Below are positions 8,532 through 16,145 of a stretch of DNA of 17,164 nt, in pieces. The stretch lies in contig DAOLIQ010000071.1 in NCBI GenBank assembly GCA_035328465.1, positions 1 to 17,164 on the forward strand. Direction: 5' to 3'. The notes below the pieces were generated by a model. The model saw nothing but the letters and a program-made list of their open reading frames with translations, ran no database searches and had not been told where the DNA came from. How positions within the stretch are numbered: the first letter of the stretch is position 1; each line of letters begins with the position of its first letter. A program made the translations under genes and the position numbers. This stretch comes from JADJEI01 sp035328465 (GTDB lineage Bacteria; Bacteroidota; Ignavibacteria; Ignavibacteriales; Ignavibacteriaceae).

Positions 8532-9894
8532 AAATATTCGTAAAATACATTTTGTTGGAATTGGAGGAATCGGCATGAGCGGAATTGCCGAAATACTCTG
8601 GAGTCAAGGATTCATCATTTCCGGCTCGGATAGAAGTCTGACCGGTGTTACAAAACGACTTAACGATCTTGGAATTAAAATTTATGAAGGACATTCACCG
8701 GAAAACATTCAAGATATAGATGTACTGGTTTATTCCTCTGCAGTAAGTGTAGACAACCCGGAAGTAAAAGCAGCAATTGAAAAGAAAATTCCTATTATAA
8801 AACGCAGTGAAATGCTCGCTGAAACGATGAGGATGAAATACGGAATTGGAATAGCCGGAACACACGGAAAAACTACAACTACTTCAATGGTTGGGTTAGT
8901 ACTTACAGCAGGGGGGATAGATCCTACGATCATTGTCGGTGGAAAATTAAGCGGACTCGGCGGGACTAATGCAAGGCTTGGCAGTGGAGAGTTTATAGTT
9001 GTTGAAGCAGATGAGTTCGATAGAACTTTCTTAAAACTTACACCCACCATTGCTGCACTCACTACATTAGAAAGCGAACACCTGGATACTTATAAGGACC
9101 TTAATGATATAAAGGCTGCGTTTATAGAATTTGCAAACAAAGTTCCATTCTATGGTTTTGTAGTGTTGTGCCTTGATGAGCCTGCATTGCAGGATATCAT
9201 TCCTCAAATAAATAAAAAGATTTTTACTTATGGCTTAACAACTCAGGCTGATATCCGTGCAGTTGATGTTGAGCATTCAGAATTTAATTCCACATTTAAA
9301 GTAAAATATTTCGGTGAGGATATTGGCAAAATCACTCTTCAGGTACCAGGAATTCATAATGTAAAAAATTCTTTAGTGGCATTGTGTGTAGCAAAAGAGT
9401 TAGGTCTTGATTTTCAGGTAATTAAAAAAGCTCTCGAATCTTTTACTGGTGTTTACCGTCGTTTCGAAATAAAATACAATAAGGAAATATTAGTAATTGA
9501 TGATTATGCTCACCACCCAACTGAGACGAGTGCCACACTTGCTGCAATCCGTGCAGGTTGGAGCAGAAGGCTGGTAGCTGTATTTCAGCCTCATTTGTAC
9601 AGCCGCACAAGAGATTTTTATCAGGAGTTTGGAAGATCGTTTTTAAACTCGGATGTTTTTATTTGTACTGATGTTTATCCTGCTCGCGAAGAAGCGATTG
9701 AAGGAATTTCAGGTCAAATGATTTCTGATGTGGCAAAAAAAATTGGTCATAAAAATGTTATTTATGTTGAGGACAAACATGATCTGCCAATAGTACTTGC
9801 ACAGATTAAAAAGGAGGGTGATATTATTGTGACAATGGGTGCAGGTGATATATGGAAATACGGCGAGAAATTTGTAGAAACATTAACATCTTAA
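8524..9894 (+). CDS. murC: UDP-N-acetylmuramate--L-alanine ligase
   Basis: MurC attaches L-alanine, the first stem-peptide residue, to UDP-MurNAc. The 456-residue protein has the N-terminal IHFVGIGGIGMSGIAE motif, the SSAV loop, the MurC-specific P-loop GTHGKTTTT (112-120, His in place of Asn), EADEFDRTFL, LESEHLDTY, the DDYAHHPTE motif, FQPHLYSRT, and the C-terminal MGAGDIW. Its start lies 8 bp inside the preceding small membrane-protein gene, with GAGTTAGG upstream as a modest ribosome binding site. In many clusters murB follows murC; here it does not, and ftsQ comes next. Confidence 0.97.
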   Translation: MFKNIRKIHFVGIGGIGMSGIAEILWSQGFIISGSDRSLTGVTKRLNDLGIKIYEGHSPENIQDIDVLVYSSAVSVDNPEVKAAIEKKIPIIKRSEMLAETMRMKYGIGIAGTHGKTTTTSMVGLVLTAGGIDPTIIVGGKLSGLGGTNARLGSGEFIVVEADEFDRTFLKLTPTIAALTTLESEHLDTYKDLNDIKAAFIEFANKVPFYGFVVLCLDEPALQDIIPQINKKIFTYGLTTQADIRAVDVEHSEFNSTFKVKYFGEDIGKITLQVPGIHNVKNSLVALCVAKELGLDFQVIKKALESFTGVYRRFEIKYNKEILVIDDYAHHPTETSATLAAIRAGWSRRLVAVFQPHLYSRTRDFYQEFGRSFLNSDVFICTDVYPAREEAIEGISGQMISDVAKKIGHKNVIYVEDKHDLPIVLAQIKKEGDIIVTMGAGDIWKYGEKFVETLTS

Positions 9895-9896
9895 AA

Positions 9897-10661
9897 ATGT
9901 CAGAAGCAAATAAAAACATATTACCAACAGCAGTTCTGGGAACGATATTATTCGGAATAATCTATATAGTATTATTTACAAACGATGTTTATTCAGAAGG
10001 AATAATTAAAATGGTTGAAATAAAAAACAATCGTTTACTTTCGGCCGAAGATTATTTGGCTTTTACTAATATAAATAATTCAGTTATGATTGAGGAAATT
10101 CCTCTGCCGATTATCAAAACAAGATTCGCGAAGCACCCTTATATAAAAACAACTGACGTGTTGCGCAGCGGATCAGAAAAAGTAGAAATAAATATTACCG
10201 AGAAAAATATCGCTGCATTAATATTGAAAGACGGAAACTCTTTCTTCATCACTGATGAATTTCAAATATTGTCAGTTCTAACCAACACACAATTACTTGC
10301 TTTTCCAGTAATCACAAACTTAAAAGATGAAAAAAAAATAATTCCTGGAACGATTTACAGAACAGATGAGATTGTCGAAGCATTCAAAATTATTGAGGCT
10401 GCCAGGCTTACTAATGAAAATATTGCTTCAAAACTTTCAGAAATAAATTTTAGAAACGGCGGTGATATAATACTCAGATTTTCCGGTATTGATTGTCCGG
10501 TAATATTTGGTCGTAATGAAGAAGCAAAAAAAATGGTTTACCTCGACATTATGTGGAATGAAATGCATGACTCGAAAAAAATATTCATTGAAAGTAATTA
10601 CATTGATTTGCGGTTTTCTAACGATATTTATGTTGCTAAAAGCATGGGAAACGTTGAATGA
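9897..10661 (+). CDS. ftsQ: Cell division protein FtsQ/DivIB
   Basis: FtsQ is a bitopic divisome protein that recruits the FtsB/FtsL pair and FtsW/FtsI. The chosen start, the ATG at 9897 just after the murC stop, gives 254 residues. An in-frame ATG at 9852 would add 15 residues but lies within the conserved MurC C-terminal coding sequence, so the AGGTGA in front of it is not independent evidence. After a short cytoplasmic tail there is one TM segment (about 9-27, TAVLGTILFGIIYIVLF). A POTRA-like region follows (about 38-105), with the typical sequence order of an initial basic strand, a helix and LRSGSEKVEINITEKNIAAL, then FFITDEFQIL and a beta-rich FtsQ-type C-terminal domain. Primary sequence conservation is low, as usual for FtsQ; the call relies on architecture and the place between murC and ftsA. 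It overlaps ftsA by ATGA. Confidence 0.85.
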   Translation: MSEANKNILPTAVLGTILFGIIYIVLFTNDVYSEGIIKMVEIKNNRLLSAEDYLAFTNINNSVMIEEIPLPIIKTRFAKHPYIKTTDVLRSGSEKVEINITEKNIAALILKDGNSFFITDEFQILSVLTNTQLLAFPVITNLKDEKKIIPGTIYRTDEIVEAFKIIEAARLTNENIASKLSEINFRNGGDIILRFSGIDCPVIFGRNEEAKKMVYLDIMWNEMHDSKKIFIESNYIDLRFSNDIYVAKSMGNVE

Positions 10662-11902
10662 AAAAAGAAATCATCGCTGGATTAGACTTAGGAACTACGA
10701 AGGTTTGTGCAGTAATAGCTGAGCGTATTGATCAACATAAAGTTGATATACTCGGTTTTGGAGTAGCGCCTTCAGAGGGTCTGAACAAAGGACTGGTTGC
10801 AAATATTGGCAAAACTGCTGAAGCAATTAAAGAAGCCATGTCCAAAGCTTCTAATCAGGCAGGCATTGTGATTACAACTTTAAACGTTGGAGTTGCCGGC
10901 GAACATATAACAAGTATGCGGCATAGGAATTATGTTACAATAAGTCGCGATGAAAAAGAAATAACAAAGGAAGACCTTGAAAGATTGGAAGCAGATGTCA
11001 GGACAATAAGAATTCCATCAGACAGACAGATTCTGCATATAATCCCCGAAGAATTTTCAGTTGATCATCAAGGGGGGATAGATTCACCGATTGGGATGTC
11101 AGGATCGCGCTTAGAAGCAACTAATCATATTGTGCTTGCTTCTATTCCTGCAATCCAAAATATAAAAAAATCTGTAGAACGAGCGGGTTATCAGGTTAAG
11201 GATTACATACTGCAGCCAATAGCCTCAAGCACCTCTGTATTAGATGAAAATGAAAAAGACTTAGGCATAGTATTGATTGACATAGGCGGGGGTACCACAG
11301 ATATTGCAATCTATCATAAAAAGACAATCAAACACACTAAAGTGATAGGTGTAGCCGGTAATCAGGTTACTAATGATATACGAGAATCGCTTGGTGTTAT
11401 AACAGAAGAGGCTGAGCGGTTAAAAAAAGAATTTGGCTATGCAACTGAGAACGCAATTATTAAAGAAGAAGATATTTTCATTAAAGGTGTTGGTGCGCGC
11501 GGGAATGCAAAAATACCAATCAGCTTATTAACACAAATAATTAGTTTGAGAATGAGAGAACTTTTCAGCCTTATTGATAATGAATTAAGAAGCACCGGCT
11601 ATAAAAACAAAATCAAAGCCGGAATCGTATTAACAGGAGGGGGTTCATTGTTAAAGGGGGCAACAGAATTAGCTGAAGAAGTATTCGGACTGCCTGCAAG
11701 GATAGGGGTGCCACTTGAACTTGGAAGTGGATTGTCTAACGAAATTGAAAGCCCTGAATTTGCTACCGTAGCTGGTCTTATTAGAGGAATTCCGGGAGGA
11801 AGGTCAAGCGAGTATCAGGAATTGATTAAAAAACCTGTTGACTCAGAAAATAAAATAAAAAAATTCATTAAACGTGTAACAATATTTTTTGACGAATTAT
11901 AA
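10658..11902 (+). CDS. ftsA: Cell division protein FtsA
   Basis: FtsA is an actin-fold ATPase that tethers FtsZ to the inner face of the membrane. The 414-residue protein has the phosphate 1 motif GLDLGTTK (8-15), the SHS2/1C subdomain with LNVGVAGEHI and PIGMSGSRLEA, the phosphate 2 motif DIGGGTTDIAIY (208-219), and the adenosine motif VLTGGGSLLKG. The last about 18 residues (ENKIKKFIKRVTIFFDEL) can form an amphipathic helix, the usual FtsA membrane-targeting sequence. It overlaps ftsQ by four bases; the 20-bp gap to ftsZ is the widest spacing in the cluster. Confidence 0.97.
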   Translation: MKKEIIAGLDLGTTKVCAVIAERIDQHKVDILGFGVAPSEGLNKGLVANIGKTAEAIKEAMSKASNQAGIVITTLNVGVAGEHITSMRHRNYVTISRDEKEITKEDLERLEADVRTIRIPSDRQILHIIPEEFSVDHQGGIDSPIGMSGSRLEATNHIVLASIPAIQNIKKSVERAGYQVKDYILQPIASSTSVLDENEKDLGIVLIDIGGGTTDIAIYHKKTIKHTKVIGVAGNQVTNDIRESLGVITEEAERLKKEFGYATENAIIKEEDIFIKGVGARGNAKIPISLLTQIISLRMRELFSLIDNELRSTGYKNKIKAGIVLTGGGSLLKGATELAEEVFGLPARIGVPLELGSGLSNEIESPEFATVAGLIRGIPGGRSSEYQELIKKPVDSENKIKKFIKRVTIFFDEL

Positions 11903-11922
11903 ATCATTATTAAGGAGTAACT

Positions 11923-13203
11923 ATGCCAAATTTTGCAACCTTGGATAAAGAAAGATCAATGTCAGCTGTATTAAAAGTAGTTGGTGTTGGTGGTGGTGGG
12001 TGTAATGCCATCGAAAGTATGATAGCCAGAGGATTAACCGGCGTTGAGTACATCGCAGTTAATACCGATGCTCAAGTACTTAATAGCAGTAATGCTACAC
12101 ATAAAATTCAAGTTGGGACTAATGTTACGCGAGGTTTAGGCGCTGGTTCTGACCCAAGCATCGGCAGAAAGGCTACCGAAGAAGATCGTGAAAAACTTGC
12201 TGAAGTTCTTGCAGGAAGTGATATGGTTTTTGTGACTGGCGGTATGGGCGGGGGAACCGGTACTGGCGGTGCCCCTGTGGTTGCATCAATAGCAAAAAGT
12301 GTTGGTGCTCTTGTGGTTGGTATTGTTACCAAACCTTTCAAGTGGGAAGGTAAAAAAAGAATGCTTAATGCTGAAAATGGCATCCAGGAATTAAGGCAGC
12401 ATGTTGACAGCTTAATTGTAATCCCAAATGAACGATTACTATCTATCATTGATAAAAATATAAATGCTTTTACGGCTTTCGATAAACCAAATGAAGTATT
12501 GTATGAAGCTACACGAGGCATTGCGGACATTATAAATGTTGAAGGATTAATTAATGTTGATTTTGCTGATGTTCGATCAGTGATGAATCAAAGCGGCGAA
12601 GCTCTTATGGGATGTGGCATTGCCAGTGGTGAGAACCGTGCAGTTGAAGCAGCACAAAAGGCAATTTCAAGCCCATTACTTGAAGGCGTAAACATCAAAG
12701 GAGCAAAAAGCGTTTTATTAAATGTAACCGGATCAAGCAACCTTTCTATGCAGGAAATTTATGCAGGCAATAATGTTATTTTTGAAGCTGCCGGTGAAGA
12801 AGCAAATGTAATTTTCGGCTGTGTTAAAAAAGATGAAATGAATGACTATGTTTCATATACTGTCATTGCAACTGGATTTCAGGGTTCAAATTCTTCAGGA
12901 AAAGGTAAAACTACAGCACTGCCAAAATCAACATCTGCAACAAGTGTAGATACCTTCCGTGGTGGATTTATCTTCAAAGAGTCTGACGAAATTAATCAAG
13001 ACGATTTGGAAATACCCACCTTCTTCAGGCTTAATGGTGCAAAATCTAAAATGGAAGAAAAACCAACAGATCCATTAGAATCTGGCTTTAAACCACAGGA
13101 TTCACGATATACCTGGGCGAAGGACAAAGCAGAAAAAAAGAAGTTTGAAGAAGAACCGGGCAGCGAAGAAAGTTCTTCCTTTTTAAGAATGATTATGGAT
13201 TAA
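11923..13203 (+). CDS. ftsZ: Cell division protein FtsZ
   Basis: FtsZ is the tubulin-like GTPase that forms the Z ring. AAGGAG at 11912-11917, five bases before the ATG, is the strongest Shine-Dalgarno in the cluster and fits the high expression FtsZ needs. In the 426 residues the nucleotide-binding VGVGGGGCNA, the tubulin signature GGGTGTG (109-115), and the T7 synergy loop NVDFADV (211-217, with D213 and D216 matching the catalytic aspartates) are intact. The tail is unusual. A motif resembling the FtsA-binding C-terminal peptide, DLEIPTFFRL (361-370), is followed by about 57 further charged residues ending in SSFLRMIMD. No strong intrinsic terminator is visible after the gene. Confidence 0.98.
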   Translation: MPNFATLDKERSMSAVLKVVGVGGGGCNAIESMIARGLTGVEYIAVNTDAQVLNSSNATHKIQVGTNVTRGLGAGSDPSIGRKATEEDREKLAEVLAGSDMVFVTGGMGGGTGTGGAPVVASIAKSVGALVVGIVTKPFKWEGKKRMLNAENGIQELRQHVDSLIVIPNERLLSIIDKNINAFTAFDKPNEVLYEATRGIADIINVEGLINVDFADVRSVMNQSGEALMGCGIASGENRAVEAAQKAISSPLLEGVNIKGAKSVLLNVTGSSNLSMQEIYAGNNVIFEAAGEEANVIFGCVKKDEMNDYVSYTVIATGFQGSNSSGKGKTTALPKSTSATSVDTFRGGFIFKESDEINQDDLEIPTFFRLNGAKSKMEEKPTDPLESGFKPQDSRYTWAKDKAEKKKFEEEPGSEESSSFLRMIMD

Positions 13204-13247
13204 TTTTGTTTTAATAATAATAGCTTAAAAGATTGAGATTATTTATT

Positions 13248-13442
13248 CTATTCATCGCTTGGCCGCGATTCAATAAGAATATTCTCTTCTTCGTCTTTTG
13301 ATATTATTATTCTATTTGGACGGCAGCAGATTCTGCAATCTTCTATGAAATCCTGCTTGCCTTCAATTGTCAGATCAACCCAAACTGTATTTTCGACGCC
13401 GCAGTATTGGCATGTCCAAACCAAATCTTCATCTGATTGCAT
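13248..13442 (-). CDS. CPXCG motif-containing cysteine-rich small protein
   Basis: This 64-residue protein carries CQYCG near the N terminus and the block EDCRICCRPNRI in the middle. This matches the Cys_rich_CPXG family, small proteins with two cysteine pairs that look able to bind zinc; the cellular function is not known. The start is supported by AGAGGA six bases upstream of the ATG. Family members are usually 60-70 residues, so it looks complete. It faces away from ftsZ's 3' end (convergent) and is divergent from the polymerase gene at 13583, so it is an independent transcription unit. Confidence 0.85.
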   Translation of the reverse strand: MQSDEDLVWTCQYCGVENTVWVDLTIEGKQDFIEDCRICCRPNRIIISKDEEENILIESRPSDE

Positions 13443-13551
13443 TTTTTCCTCTTAAAAGTTAATTCTAATTCTACCTCCATATTAAGCTAGAAAAAAAATA
13501 ATAATCAACTTTTCTATCCTTTGCTCTTGATTTTTTTTCATTAATGTCTTA

Positions 13552-13579
13552 AATATAGTGTGCAAATGCACACTATATT
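13552..13579. promoter_or_regulatory. 28-bp perfect palindrome, candidate operator
   Basis: Two 13-base arms are exact reverse complements around a 2-base AA centre; the core arm is ATATAGTGTGCA. The dyad ends 3 bp before the ATG at 13583 and lies between divergent genes. A dimeric repressor site is the natural reading: an operator here would control the polymerase fragment gene. A rho-independent terminator is unlikely, as there is no T run after either arm. It could alternatively be the scar or end of a mobile element, since homology of the downstream gene to its family starts only about 100 bp further on. Confidence 0.55.
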
Positions 13580-13582
13580 GTA

Positions 13583-15253
13583 ATGAATAAAAATAATACA
13601 GAAATATTCCGCTATAGTTTGCCCGCAGAATGGAAGCAAACAAAAATTCACACACTTTATCCGCCCATTCTGCGAAACGGCAGCAAAGTTAAATTTAATA
13701 TTTTTGATTACGAAATGCTTTTCGCCGATCAAGCGACAAAAGAATTGTTAAGGAGGGGGAAAACAATCGGCTGCTTCTACATTGAGTCTCCGGGCATGCG
13801 TTCGCTTCTGCGAAAACTTGATGTAACAACATTTGAAATGCTCACAGCGGCAAGTTCAATTATACGCCCCGGTGTTGCAGAAAGCGGAATGATGCAGGAA
13901 TTTATCGCCCGGCATAAAGACCCTGCCCGAAGAAAGTATTTGATTCCTGAAATGGAAGATCTTCTTACGGAAACCTACGGTGTAATGATCTATCAGGAAG
14001 ATGTTATAAAAGTAGCACATCATATCGCTGGCTTAACACTTGAAGAAGCCGACTTGCTTCGCCGTGCGATGAGCGGAAAAATGCGCTCGCACAAAGCAAT
14101 GGAACAAATAACGAATAAGTTTTTTTCTTCTTGTAGAGAAAGGGAACTGACTGATTATCAGGCAAACGAACTTTGGCGGCAAATTGAATCTTTTGCGGGA
14201 TATTCTTTTTGTAAAGCTCACAGTGCTTCATTTGCACTTTTATCCTTTCAGGTGGCTTTTCTAAAAGCTCATTACCCTGCCGAGTTTATGGCAAGCGTAC
14301 TCAGCAATCAGGGAGGGTTTTATTCACCTGCTGTTTATATTCAGGAAAGCAAAAGACTTGGTTTAAAAATTGAGCTGCCCTGTATAAACAGAAGCTCTTA
14401 TGAATATTATGGTGAAGCAAAAAAAATAAGGATCGGCTTGATGGCTATCAAAAATTTTTCTTTCAACTCGATTCAAAAAATAATTGAGGAAAGGAAAAAA
14501 CATGGCAGATTTATTTCGCTGGCAGATTTTCTTGTGAGGACCAAAATCGGTTTTGAGGAAACATCTTTGCTTATCAATTGCGGGGCAATGGGCTGCTTCA
14601 AACAAAGCCGCCCGGAACTTATGCGATTACTTGATATTTACATAAAGAAAAGAAAAATTTTAGAGGAAAATTCTAATAACCTTTTTATGAATGAGAGTTT
14701 TCTACTTGAAAATTATGTGCGAACAAATCGAAATTATTCCCTTGATGAAATATGCCGTACCGAGTACAACTCCTTTGATTATATGGTTACTCGTCATCCG
14801 CTTTTTTTCTTCAAAGAATGGCTGAGTCAACCTTCAATTGTGCAGGCAAAAAATATGTATTTGTACAAAAACAAAAAAGTAAAAATGATCGGGTGGTATA
14901 TGACTTCTAAAAGAATCAGAACAAGGAAGGGGGAGATAATGAAATTTCTATCGCTGGAAGACCTGACTGGAACTTTTGAAGTTGTTATCTTCCCAAAGGT
15001 ATATAATATTTATGCAGGGCTCACAGCTTCGATGGGTCCCTACCTTGTAGATGGCAAAATTGATATGAATGATGAAAACAATCTTATTGCCGAAAAGATA
15101 GAAATACTTACCTCGCTTGAAATAAAGCAGAGCTTTCAAAAGGACAGTGTTGATCACAACTATTATGGTGATAAGGAAAAAATAACTGAAGAAGAATTTT
15201 ATATTGTCGAAAAACTTGGTGCGGAAAAATTACGCCGGGCTTATGCTGTCTGA
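13583..15253 (+). CDS. DNA polymerase III alpha subunit, second/error-prone type, N-terminally truncated
   Basis: The 556 residues correspond to the C-terminal half of a family C polymerase. Clear family motifs are GKTIGCFYIESPGMRSLL (59-76), SSIIRPG (91-97), TYGVMIYQED (131-140), EADLLRRAMSGK (155-166), FAGYSFCKAHSASFALLS, an HhH-like segment, and a C-terminal OB fold (about 431-505). Full-length relatives exceed 900 residues. The PHP domain and the palm with its catalytic aspartates (PDxDxD and the KFDxLG block) are absent; the nearest match to the latter is KVKFNIFD, without the aspartate. The first about 33 residues do not look like the family. No good Shine-Dalgarno precedes the ATG at 13583. 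This may be a decayed gene, half of a split gene, or an assembly junction. Catalysis by this product alone is not expected. Confidence 0.75.
   Translation: MNKNNTEIFRYSLPAEWKQTKIHTLYPPILRNGSKVKFNIFDYEMLFADQATKELLRRGKTIGCFYIESPGMRSLLRKLDVTTFEMLTAASSIIRPGVAESGMMQEFIARHKDPARRKYLIPEMEDLLTETYGVMIYQEDVIKVAHHIAGLTLEEADLLRRAMSGKMRSHKAMEQITNKFFSSCRERELTDYQANELWRQIESFAGYSFCKAHSASFALLSFQVAFLKAHYPAEFMASVLSNQGGFYSPAVYIQESKRLGLKIELPCINRSSYEYYGEAKKIRIGLMAIKNFSFNSIQKIIEERKKHGRFISLADFLVRTKIGFEETSLLINCGAMGCFKQSRPELMRLLDIYIKKRKILEENSNNLFMNESFLLENYVRTNRNYSLDEICRTEYNSFDYMVTRHPLFFFKEWLSQPSIVQAKNMYLYKNKKVKMIGWYMTSKRIRTRKGEIMKFLSLEDLTGTFEVVIFPKVYNIYAGLTASMGPYLVDGKIDMNDENNLIAEKIEILTSLEIKQSFQKDSVDHNYYGDKEKITEEEFYIVEKLGAEKLRRAYAV
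13624..13674. repeat. Inverted repeat, 10-base arms
   Basis: CGCAGAATGG (13624-13633) and its exact reverse complement CCATTCTGCG (13665-13674) flank a 31-base loop. It sits in the non-family N-terminal part of the polymerase fragment, directly before the point where family homology begins. A 10-base match at this spacing may be chance in a sequence this long. Confidence 0.4.
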
Positions 15254-15254
15254 T

Positions 15255-15752
15255 TTATTTCATATTTACAAATTGTGTCGGGAAATTCAAATCAGCTTCG
15301 CGAACTAATTTTATAACATCCTGCAAATCATCAATTTTAGGAGCTTGAACGCGAATTTGTTCATCTTGGATTTGTGCAGTCACTTTTAGCTTTGAGTCTT
15401 TAATCATCTTTGTAATAATCTTGGCGTTATCTTTAGAAATGCCGCTCAAAAGATTAATCTTTTGTTTGATAGTACCGCCGGCAGCTGTTTGTGCATCTTC
15501 GGGGCTTAAAGCTTTAATCGAAATACCACGCTTGATAAATTTAGATTGAATTATATCATAAGAAGAACGAAGAGAATAATCATCTTTTGTATGGATCAAA
15601 ATAAATTTTTCTTTTTTATTTAATTCAATTAAGGTGTTAGAATCTTTGAGATCGTAACGTTGATGGATTTCTTTGGATGCCTGATTAATGGCATTATCTG
15701 CTTCCTGAAAATCTATTTCAGAAACAATATCGAAGGAGTGATTTTGAGCCAT
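15255..15752 (-). CDS. YajQ family nucleotide-binding protein (UPF0234/DUF520)
   Basis: The 165-residue protein matches YajQ along its whole length: N-terminal SFDIVSEIDFQEADNAINQA, EIHQRYDLK, the QSKFIKRGISIKAL segment, AAGGTIKQKINLLSGI, AKIITKMIKDSKLKV, and the C-terminal QAPKIDDLQDVIKLVRE and NFPTQFVNMK end. Members are small cytosolic proteins of two ferredoxin-like repeats that bind RNA or nucleotides, and some bind cyclic di-GMP; the physiological role in this organism cannot be read from sequence. It converges on the polymerase fragment with one base between the stops. The upstream region is AT-rich with no clear Shine-Dalgarno. It lies 29 bp downstream of tRNA-Pro on the same strand. 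Confidence 0.92.
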   Translation of the reverse strand: MAQNHSFDIVSEIDFQEADNAINQASKEIHQRYDLKDSNTLIELNKKEKFILIHTKDDYSLRSSYDIIQSKFIKRGISIKALSPEDAQTAAGGTIKQKINLLSGISKDNAKIITKMIKDSKLKVTAQIQDEQIRVQAPKIDDLQDVIKLVREADLNFPTQFVNMK

Positions 15753-15781
15753 AAATTAATTATTAAAAATTAAAAAAATAG

Positions 15782-15856
15782 TCGGGGTGATAGGATTCGA
15801 ACCTACGACCTCTTCGTCCCGAACGAAGCGCGCTAGCCGGGCTGCGCTACACCCCG
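15782..15856 (-). tRNA. tRNA-Pro (anticodon CGG)
   Basis: On the - strand the sequence folds as a complete cloverleaf of 75 nt. The acceptor stem pairs CGGGGTG with CACCCCG, the D arm pairs GCGC with GCGC around a 10-nt loop, and the anticodon arm CTTCG/CGAAG encloses TTCGGGA with anticodon CGG (reads CCG). AGGTC forms the variable region, and the T arm GTAGG/CCTAT carries TTCGAAT. The discriminator base is A and CCA is not encoded. A run of seven T follows closely on the 3' side and could help termination. Its first 28 nt (15829-15856) recur twice upstream. Confidence 0.97.
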
Positions 15857-15860
15857 AAAG

Positions 15861-16124
15861 TTAAGTAACTAAAAAAAAATCAGAATAGTCTTTTTTTATA
15901 AAATCTTTGTTTCTAATTTTTTTTAATTTGATTTCAAATCTATTAGCTTCAACATTAGTTTCAAAGTCCATTAAAAAAATCAACTTCCACGGACCTTTAT
16001 TTTTAGTTGATTTATTTTGACCGGAATTATGTTCGACTAATCTTCTGTTAATATTATTGGTGTGCCCGATGTACCAATTATGAGTTTTCAGAGATTCAAT
16101 TATGTAAGTGTAAAAAATTTCCAC
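15861..16124 (-). CDS. Single-domain GIY-YIG endonuclease
   Basis: The 87-residue protein is a bare GIY-YIG nuclease domain. FYTYIIES gives the first strand with YII in the GIY position. WYIGHTNNINRRLVEHNSG supplies the YIG strand, the catalytic-type arginine in NNINRRL and the EHNSG turn. STKNKGPWKLIF and a C-terminal helix with a conserved-type glutamate (NVEANRFEIKLKK) complete the fold. The start is GTG at 16124, preceded by GGAAGG about 3 bases away; both lie in sequence shared with the palindrome. The stop is 4 bp from the 5' end of tRNA-Pro. Family members of this size (UPF0213/YhbQ-like) are widely repeated in Bacteroidota-type genomes; this copy is part of a tandem array. DNA cleavage is presumed from the family; the target is not known. 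Confidence 0.88.
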   Translation of the reverse strand: MEIFYTYIIESLKTHNWYIGHTNNINRRLVEHNSGQNKSTKNKGPWKLIFLMDFETNVEANRFEIKLKKIRNKDFIKKDYSDFFLVT

Positions 16125-16129
16125 GACCT

Positions 16130-16145
16130 TCCCGACCTGTCGGGA
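16130..16145. repeat. 16-bp palindrome TCCCGAC-CT-GTCGGGA, copy 1
   Basis: Seven-base arms are exact reverse complements around CT. It sits exactly between the GIY-YIG start and the duplicated tRNA 5' half, where an intact tRNA would have its anticodon arm. A second identical copy lies at 16309-16324. It may act as an element end, a nuclease recognition site or an RNA hairpin. Confidence 0.8.

Noticed and set aside
9852..9896. Upstream ATG that would lengthen FtsQ by 15 residues
   Set aside because: It overlaps the conserved MurC C-terminal codons, so the nearby AGGTGA is explained by MurC coding. The ATG at 9897 directly follows the murC stop and gives a normal short cytoplasmic tail.
12108..12530. 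Long open frame opposite ftsZ
   Set aside because: It is an antisense shadow of conserved FtsZ coding sequence with no family resemblance and no ribosome binding site.
13204..13247. Terminator after ftsZ
   Set aside because: The stretch is AT-rich but I see no stable hairpin followed by a T run.
15771..15781. T run after tRNA-Pro as an intrinsic terminator
   Set aside because: The only stem before it is the tRNA acceptor itself, and yajQ follows on the same strand, so termination is possible but not shown.
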